Both the position numbers and the translations under genes were made by a program. 27,342 bases of DNA, taken from the NCBI GenBank assembly GCA_029974875.1, contig JARKQP010000371.1:1-27342 (forward strand), in the 5' to 3' direction. How positions within the stretch are numbered: the stretch's first letter is position 1; each line of letters opens with the position of its first letter. The stretch is from Mobilitalea sp. GTDB taxonomy: Bacteria; Bacillota_A; Clostridia; Lachnospirales; Lachnospiraceae. Positions 22,178 to 27,342 of this stretch are shown here, in pieces. Below the pieces are notes generated by a model that saw only the letters and a list, made by a program, of their open reading frames with translations, ran no database searches and was not told where the DNA came from.

Positions 22178-23128
22178 CTAACGCTCTTCCCTGAAATAAT
22201 TCACGCCGCAGCCTGCAGGCTGGGAGCCTTTCTTGGATTTTCTCATGGAGGTAATAATTAAAACAAAGGTCGTGATTAAGAAGGGCAGCATAACATAGAA
22301 GGCATTTGGAACCTCGATAATATTCTTTGGCACATAGAACTGCAGCACACTGAAGGCGCCAAATACCAGGGAGCCAAGGATCGCCTTTGCCGGGTTCCAG
22401 CTTGCGAATATAACAAGTGCAACCGAGATCCAGCCCTGGCCGTTAACTACGCTGCTGTTATTCCAGATGCCACCGCCATTAATCAGGGAAAGGTAAGCAC
22501 CGCCCAAGCCGCAGATGCCGCCACCCACCAGGATATGGAGATATTTTGTCAGGGTTACATTAATGCCTGCCGCATCAGCCGCACCGGGATTTTCACCGAC
22601 GGCCCTCATGTTAAGGCCGCTGCGGGTCCTTAACATATAGACGGTGCACAGGACCGCAAGAACCACCGCCAGGTATACCAACGGGTTATGGGAAAAGAGA
22701 AGCTTGCCCACCACCGGGATATCCCCCAGCACCGGGATTGCCTTCTCTGATACAGCCTTAAGGAACTTAACTGACAGCTTCGGCGAACCGCCTGCCTCAT
22801 CAATCATCATTGCCCCGAAGAATTTTGCAAAGCCGGTGCCAAAGATGGTCAGGGTAAGTCCGGTTACATTCTGGTTAGCCATGAAGCTCACTGTCAATAC
22901 CGCATAAATCAACGCTGCAAACACCCCAATTGCGAAGGCCGCCAGTAAAGACAATACCAGGCTGTCGGAATGGTAGGCAACAAAGAAGCTCATAAATGCC
23001 CCCATGAACATCATACCCTCCACACCCAGATTTAAATTACCGGTTTTCTCGGTCATGATCTCGCCGGTGGTGCCAAACAGCAGGGGAGTTCCGGCCTTGA
23101 TAGCTGCAAATAAGAAATTAATGATCAT
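22178..23128 (-). CDS. BMP-type nucleoside ABC transporter, second permease
   Basis: A 316-aa integral membrane protein with 8-10 hydrophobic helices, of the branched-chain amino-acid/nucleoside permease superfamily (YufQ/NupC type). Family features are TPLLFGTTGEIMTEKTGNLNLGVEGMMFMGA near the N-terminus (residues 14-44), the Gly-rich cytoplasmic coupling loop R-A-V-G-E-N-P-G-A-A-D-A-A-G-I, and GGGICGLGGAYLSL. It should form the heterodimeric channel with the permease encoded just upstream. Its ATG overlaps the stop codon of that gene by one base (TAATG), so translation is probably coupled. It is the last gene of the importer operon. No strong terminator is visible behind it, only an AACCGG/CCGGTT stem near 22133-22157. 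Confidence 0.93.
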   Translation of the reverse strand: MIINFLFAAIKAGTPLLFGTTGEIMTEKTGNLNLGVEGMMFMGAFMSFFVAYHSDSLVLSLLAAFAIGVFAALIYAVLTVSFMANQNVTGLTLTIFGTGFAKFFGAMMIDEAGGSPKLSVKFLKAVSEKAIPVLGDIPVVGKLLFSHNPLVYLAVVLAVLCTVYMLRTRSGLNMRAVGENPGAADAAGINVTLTKYLHILVGGGICGLGGAYLSLINGGGIWNNSSVVNGQGWISVALVIFASWNPAKAILGSLVFGAFSVLQFYVPKNIIEVPNAFYVMLPFLITTFVLIITSMRKSKKGSQPAGCGVNYFREER

Positions 23129-24246
23129 TATGCCTTCCTCCTTTGTCTTAATACAAAACGATACCGGGTAAAGAAATCAAAAGCGAGGATGCAGAACAGG
23201 ATAATGCCCTGCAGTATGGAGGATACGGCCGGAGACAGGCCAAAATCACTCTGCATAACGCTGCAGCCCTTATCCAGCATACTAAACAGTACGGTTACAA
23301 TTAAAATAACAACAGGATTCAACTGCGCCAGCCAGGCTACAATAATTGCCGTAAAGCCCACACCGCCGGCTACGCCGTCACCTAAGGTATAGGCCGCCCC
23401 GCTGACCTGGCACATGCCCGCAATACCGCAGACAGCTCCGCTTAAAAACATGGTTCGCATGATAATCTTCTTTACATTCATACCTGCATATCTGGCGGTA
23501 TTGGTGCTCTCACCAACCACGCTGATCTCATAGCCCTGCTTCGAAAATTTCAGATAAATAAACATCACCACTACAAGAATCAGGCCGATGAGCCATCCGG
23601 CATGTACCCCGAAGAGCTGGTCAAGCCTTGCCTTCGGTTCAAAGGAAGCGATCTTAGGAAAGCCTGAGGAGGTAGGGTCACGCCAGGGTCCTTCCGTCAG
23701 GTATTTGATCATATATAATGCGATATAGTTCATCATCAGGGTGAACAGGGTTTCATTCGTACCGTATTTGGTCTTAAAATATGCCGGAATCAACCCCCAC
23801 AGGCCCCCTCCGACAGCTCCCGCCACAAACATGAGCAGAAGCAATATCCAGTGGGGAAGACCTGTCCAGAACAACGCGAAATAGGTAGCAAAGATACCAC
23901 CCATAAGGATCTGGCCTTCAGCACCGATATTCCAGAATTTCATATGGAACGCAGGAGTGATCCCAAGCGCGGCAATCAACAATGGAATTGCAATTTTTAT
24001 CGTACCCTTGGCCGCAATTTTACTCCTCCAGGCACCCCGCACGATAGAGGCATATATTTCAAAAGGATTCTGGCCGATTGCAAGGATGAAGATACCTCCG
24101 GCTACGATTGCAATTACAACTGCGAGCAAGGACAGCAGCACCATTCTTCCATAGGAAACCTCCGTCTTTTTTACCACGCGCAGGAGGGACTCCCTCTTTA
24201 TTCTAAGGCTTTGCTCTGTCATAAGTATGTCCATGCCCTTCACCAC
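23128..24246 (-). CDS. BMP-type nucleoside ABC transporter, first permease
   Basis: A membrane protein of up to 372 aa with about ten helices, YufP/NupB type. The N-terminal helix starts near residue 36 (MVLLSLLAVVIAIVAGG). The core motif is AFHMKFWNIGAEGQILMGG, and the coupling loop is VVGESTNTARYAGMNVKKI with GICGMCQVSG-like glycines after it. The start is uncertain: GTG at 24246 has AAGG 8 nt upstream, while the ATG at 24222 (MTEQSL) gives a more usual N-terminus with a distant AAGGG. A short open frame (24272-24240) with a strong ribosome site ends exactly over the GTG codons, which may couple translation from upstream. The stop overlaps the next gene. Confidence 0.92.
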   Translation of the reverse strand: MVKGMDILMTEQSLRIKRESLLRVVKKTEVSYGRMVLLSLLAVVIAIVAGGIFILAIGQNPFEIYASIVRGAWRSKIAAKGTIKIAIPLLIAALGITPAFHMKFWNIGAEGQILMGGIFATYFALFWTGLPHWILLLLMFVAGAVGGGLWGLIPAYFKTKYGTNETLFTLMMNYIALYMIKYLTEGPWRDPTSSGFPKIASFEPKARLDQLFGVHAGWLIGLILVVVMFIYLKFSKQGYEISVVGESTNTARYAGMNVKKIIMRTMFLSGAVCGIAGMCQVSGAAYTLGDGVAGGVGFTAIIVAWLAQLNPVVILIVTVLFSMLDKGCSVMQSDFGLSPAVSSILQGIILFCILAFDFFTRYRFVLRQRRKA

Positions 24247-24299
24247 ACCGATTGCCTTGAAAGTGCTGGCATGGACCCGGCCCCCCTTCGTTTAATATT

Positions 24300-25835
24300 T
24301 TAATTTCTTTCAACCTGCTCCCCTCCCTTTCCAGATGCATCCGTCATCAACAGGCCAAGCTGTTCCTTTGTTACATCCTCTGAATTCACAATACCGGTAA
24401 CCTTACCGTTGCATAGCACCATGATTCTGTCACAAAGCTCCAGCATAACATCCAGATCCTCGCCAATGAACAGAATTCCGACACCTTTTTGCTTCTGCTC
24501 ATTGATCAGGTCATAGATGGTATAAGAGGAATTGATATCCAGACCACGCACCGCATAAGCCGTAATCAGCACATTCGGCTGCGATTCTATCTCTCTTCCC
24601 AGAAGCACCTTCTGCACATTACCGCCGGACAGCCTGCGGACAGGAGTATCCACACTGGGCGTAACAATATCCAATTGCTTGATCAGCCGCTTTGACAATT
24701 CTCTTGCGGCCTTTTTACTGACAAAGAGGCCTTTTCCTTCGTTATAGGTCTTAAGAAGCATATTATCAACCATACCCATGGAGGCAGCAAGCCCCATTCC
24801 AAGGCGGTCTTCCGGGATAAAGCTCATACTGATTCCCATTTTTATGATCTCCGCCGGGGTTTTTCCGACCAGGTTCTCATTATGGTAAAGGATCGCCCCC
24901 TTTTTCACAGGAAGCAGCCCTGCCAGTGCCTCGCACAGCTCCTTCTGCCCGCTGCCGGCGACGCCTGCAACGCCAAGAATCTCTCCCCTGTTTAAATCAA
25001 AGGAAATATCCCTGACCATCTCAAAGCCTTCCCCGTCACAGACAGTCAGGTGGTGTATCTCAAGCAGGTTCTCTTCAAAATAAGTCTCCGGATGGTCTAT
25101 TGATAGTTCGACCGGCCGGCCCACCATTAATTCAGTCAGCTCCTGGGCACTTGTTGTGGCTGTATCCACCGTTGCAACACTTTTACCCTTACGCAGGATC
25201 GTAACCCGGTCACTGATTTCCAGTACCTCATTCAGCTTATGGGTAATGATAATAACCGCACAGCCCTCCTCTTTCATGCGCCTTAAGATCTCAAAGAGCC
25301 TCTTGGTCTCCTGGGGAGTGAGTACGGCGGTGGGTTCATCTAAAATCAAAATATCCGCCTGACGATACAGCACCTTGATAATCTCTACAGTCTGCTTTTC
25401 GCTTACGGACATCTGATAAACTTTTTTCTCTGAATCGACTTCCAATCCAAAGCGTTTACTAATTTCACGGATTTTCCCGGATCTGGATTTACTTAAGAAA
25501 AATCCTTTTTCCTTTGCACCCAGGATAATATTATCTGCCGCAGATAATGCCTCCACCAATTTAAAATGCTGATGGATCATTCCAACACCAAGACGGATAG
25601 AATCCTCCGGGGAATTAATGGTCACACTCTGCCCATTAATGAAAATAGAACCGCTGTCCGGCTTATAGATACCCGAGAGCATGTTCATCAATGTTGTTTT
25701 ACCTGATCCGTTTTCGCCAAGCAGGGCGAGAATCTCACCCTGCTTAACGGACAGGTCTATATTGTTGTTCGCTACAACCGACCCAAACGTTTTTGTAATC
25801 TGTTTTAGTTCGATTGCCATGGCTTCATTTTTCAT
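24300..25835 (-). CDS. BMP-type nucleoside ABC transporter, double ATPase
   Basis: A cytoplasmic protein of about 511 aa with two ABC ATPase domains, like YufO/NupA and sugar RbsA-type ATPases. Domain 1 has Walker A GENGSGKT, the Q-loop MIHQHFKLVE, a signature VSEKQTVEI and Walker B ILILDEPTAVLT. Domain 2 has a Walker A-like GVAGSGQKEL (no lysine-threonine pair), signature LSGGNVQK and, where Walker B should be, NVLITAYAVRGLDI. Degeneracy of the second site is normal in this family, but the usual AQPTRGLD string is here AYAVRGLD. The ATG giving MKNEAMAIEL follows AAAGGTG and is preferred to an upstream TTG. It lies 32 bp behind the lipoprotein gene. Confidence 0.94.
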   Translation of the reverse strand: MKNEAMAIELKQITKTFGSVVANNNIDLSVKQGEILALLGENGSGKTTLMNMLSGIYKPDSGSIFINGQSVTINSPEDSIRLGVGMIHQHFKLVEALSAADNIILGAKEKGFFLSKSRSGKIREISKRFGLEVDSEKKVYQMSVSEKQTVEIIKVLYRQADILILDEPTAVLTPQETKRLFEILRRMKEEGCAVIIITHKLNEVLEISDRVTILRKGKSVATVDTATTSAQELTELMVGRPVELSIDHPETYFEENLLEIHHLTVCDGEGFEMVRDISFDLNRGEILGVAGVAGSGQKELCEALAGLLPVKKGAILYHNENLVGKTPAEIIKMGISMSFIPEDRLGMGLAASMGMVDNMLLKTYNEGKGLFVSKKAARELSKRLIKQLDIVTPSVDTPVRRLSGGNVQKVLLGREIESQPNVLITAYAVRGLDINSSYTIYDLINEQKQKGVGILFIGEDLDVMLELCDRIMVLCNGKVTGIVNSEDVTKEQLGLLMTDASGKGGEQVERN

Positions 25836-25867
25836 ATTCACCTTTGCCACCCAATCCAATCGACTTA

Positions 25868-27070
25868 TTATTGAACTACAACATTCCTGTAGTACCAGTT
25901 CATCTTACCGGTAATATCTGCATCAGTGAGGGAATTGCCTTCTGTACAGATCTGGTTACCCTCGTTATCTACGATATTTCCTTCAAACACCTTGAAGCCG
26001 CCAAGGATCTTTAACTCTGCAGCGTTAATCGCATCTGCCGTACCCTCTGCAACATTTTCAGATAGAGGAGAAATAGCTATCAGGCCTTCCTCCATGCCTC
26101 CAAAGTAATTCTCTCCTGTCCAGGTTCCATCAATAACGGACTGTACAGCGCTTGTATAATAGGAACCCCAGTGCCAGATCGGAGCTGTTAAATGTGCTGC
26201 CGGAGCGTCCTTTGTCATATCGGAGTTATAACCGCAGCCCCATACGCCTCTTGCCTCTGCAGCCAGCTGGGGAGCCGTAGTATCCGCATGCTGTCCGATT
26301 ACATCACAGCCCATGTCAAGCAAGCTTTCTGCCGCCTGCTGCTCTAAGGTAGGATCAAACCAGGAATTTGTAACCTTTATATATACCTTTGCATCCGGAT
26401 TAACGGATTCAATACCCATAGCAAATGCATTAATACCGCCGGTAACCTCAGAATTATCCTTACCCATGGCTGCAACAAAGCCGATCTTATCAGACTGGGT
26501 CTTTAAGCCTGCTGCAATACCTGCAAGGTAGCGGGCCTGGTAGATACGTCCAAAATAGTTGTTGAAATTAGTGCCATTGCTCTTATAGCCGGAGCAATGT
26601 GAGAAAACTACCTCCGGATATTCTGCTGCCAGCTGTTCCATTGTATCCATATAGCCCCAGCTTGTACCAAAGATAATCTGGCAGCCTTCCTCCAGACACT
26701 CTTCGATAGCAGTTCTGATAGCCACTGCGTCAGTGTCGTTTACGTTGTTTTTACGGATGATCTGATTGTCAGAAAGACCAACTGCCTGCTGCATTTCCAC
26801 AATACCCTGGTCATGGGCGAAGGTATATCCGGCACCGTCCGCGGGATCACCGATATGTATTACACCAACCTTAAGGTCTTCCTTTGCAACCGGTGCAAGT
26901 ATTCCTGCTGCATCTGCTGAAGGCTCCTGTGCATCCCCTGTAGCCGCGTCTTCTGAGTTACCTGTTCCTTCCGTAGTTGCATTTCCTGATGTAGCACTTT
27001 GGCCTTTACATGCCGTAAGGGATAAAACCATCGTAAGTACTAGTGCGAATGATAATAGCTTCTTAAACAT
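25868..27070 (-). CDS. BMP family ABC transporter substrate-binding lipoprotein
   Basis: The extracellular, membrane-anchored receptor of the importer, related to TmpC/PnrA, Med and BmpA proteins that bind purine or other nucleosides. The 400-aa precursor has a lipoprotein signal peptide (residues 1-20) with lipobox LTAC and acylated Cys21. A flexible Ser/Thr/Gly/Glu linker (to about 60) precedes the BMP domain, which starts KVGVIHIGDPADGAGYTFAHDQG. Further family blocks are IIFGTSWGYMDTMEQLAAEYPEV-like, GKDNSEVTGG and the C-terminal GGMEEGLIAISPLS. The ATG has AGGAGGAG 8-9 nt upstream. It is first in the operon with the ATPase and two permeases. The ligand is most probably a nucleoside, by family. 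Confidence 0.95.
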   Translation of the reverse strand: MFKKLLSFALVLTMVLSLTACKGQSATSGNATTEGTGNSEDAATGDAQEPSADAAGILAPVAKEDLKVGVIHIGDPADGAGYTFAHDQGIVEMQQAVGLSDNQIIRKNNVNDTDAVAIRTAIEECLEEGCQIIFGTSWGYMDTMEQLAAEYPEVVFSHCSGYKSNGTNFNNYFGRIYQARYLAGIAAGLKTQSDKIGFVAAMGKDNSEVTGGINAFAMGIESVNPDAKVYIKVTNSWFDPTLEQQAAESLLDMGCDVIGQHADTTAPQLAAEARGVWGCGYNSDMTKDAPAAHLTAPIWHWGSYYTSAVQSVIDGTWTGENYFGGMEEGLIAISPLSENVAEGTADAINAAELKILGGFKVFEGNIVDNEGNQICTEGNSLTDADITGKMNWYYRNVVVQ

Positions 27071-27094
27071 CTTTTCTCTCCTCCTAATGTTTGC

Positions 27095-27207
27095 CGGAAT
27101 TGCAGTTCCGTATTTGGGATTTTTCCCTGTTGCCTTAATATATTTACGGGGCTGACCCTGCCGTAAGCAGCACTTTCCCAGACTGCTGCGGCAGTCACCC
27201 GTGTAAA
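27095..27207 (-). promoter_or_regulatory. Structured upstream region of the nucleoside importer operon
   Basis: On the minus strand a long bulged stem spans 27207-27143: TTTAC/GTAAA, GGG/CCC, GAC/GTC, GCCG/CGGC and AGCA/TGCT closing an 11-nt loop. It is followed by GGG-AAAAAT-CCC (27127-27116) and CGGAA-CTGCAA-TTCCG (27110-27095), then the AGGAGGAG ribosome site. It lacks the hallmarks of the purine riboswitch. I see no strong promoter boxes. Confidence 0.45.
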
Positions 27208-27220
27208 TCTTAGGAAATGA

Positions 27221-27342
27221 TTTTAAGTTGTTCCAAGAACTGGTTTTAAGCCGTTCTCAGAGCTGGTTTTGAGTCGTTCCAAGAATCTGGTTTTTACTGA
27301 TCCAAGGGAACCGGTCTTTAAACTGATCCAATGAACCAGTCT
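27221..27342. repeat. 23-24-bp degenerate tandem repeat, about five copies, to window end
   Basis: Units of the form TTTTAAGYYGTTCCAAGAAC start at 27221, 27244, 27267, 27291 and 27315, with increasing divergence toward the right edge, where the array may continue. It lies upstream of the importer operon and probably behind a gene outside the window. Confidence 0.8.

Noticed and set aside
27095..27207. Purine, ZTP or cobalamin riboswitch before the nucleoside importer
   Set aside because: Conserved core strings of those classes are not present; only a generic bulged stem and two small hairpins can be supported.

Overview
The window looks like chromosome of a low-to-mid GC, Gram-positive anaerobe of the Clostridia, most probably a Lachnospiraceae-type bacterium. 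The reasons are the strong AGGAGG-type ribosome binding sites, class III fructose-1,6-bisphosphatase, superoxide reductase (desulfoferrodoxin) in place of catalase-type defence, an LCP cell-wall protein, an HD-GYP protein in a monoderm background, and a BMP-type nucleoside ABC importer. No rRNA, tRNA, CRISPR array or intact transposase was seen. Taxonomy is inferred from gene content only.

Layout, left to right. (1) 1-4200: the tail of an HPr phosphocarrier gene, a 101-bp hairpin/MITE-like element, an LCP ligase, a small HPr-like protein lacking the catalytic histidine loop, a HAD phosphatase and a CorA metal transporter with its own good promoter and a structured leader. (2) 4500-8400: an orotate-phosphoribosyltransferase-like protein whose Shine-Dalgarno lies in a hairpin, class III Fbp with an elaborate 5' leader that can pair with its own ribosome binding site, and a coiled-coil protein of unknown function. 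(3) 8700-11100: a GlsB/YeaQ membrane protein, a stand-alone LarE sulfur transferase and a zinc-ribbon protein with a CFI-box-like motif. (4) 11180-14420: a restriction-modification island made of Vsr endonuclease, an EcoO109I/PmeII-type restriction enzyme and a convergent C5-cytosine methyltransferase with a fused N-terminal HTH. The restriction and methyltransferase genes meet at a bidirectional terminator. (5) 14530-20250: a three-gene operon read leftward from one near-consensus promoter: beta-CASP metallo-hydrolase, type I pullulanase, then a membrane GAF/HD-GYP protein. (6) 20270-22140: a redox cluster of Crp/Fnr regulator, superoxide reductase and thioredoxin, each separated by clear terminators. 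(7) 22170-27340: a BMP-type nucleoside importer operon (lipoprotein, double ATPase, two permeases) behind a structured upstream region.

Two themes cut across the window. First, several genes have leaders with strong inverted repeats, the most striking being those of fbp, the phosphoribosyltransferase-like gene, corA and the superoxide reductase. Second, at least five intergenic gaps carry short degenerate tandem repeats whose unit (14, 16, 19, 22 or about 23 bp) is different at each locus. Three of them abut or overlap the stop codon of the neighbouring gene, and in the methyltransferase the last codons and the stop are themselves part of the array.

Nearly all genes in the window are on the minus strand. 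The exceptions are HPr, corA, vsr and the restriction enzyme.
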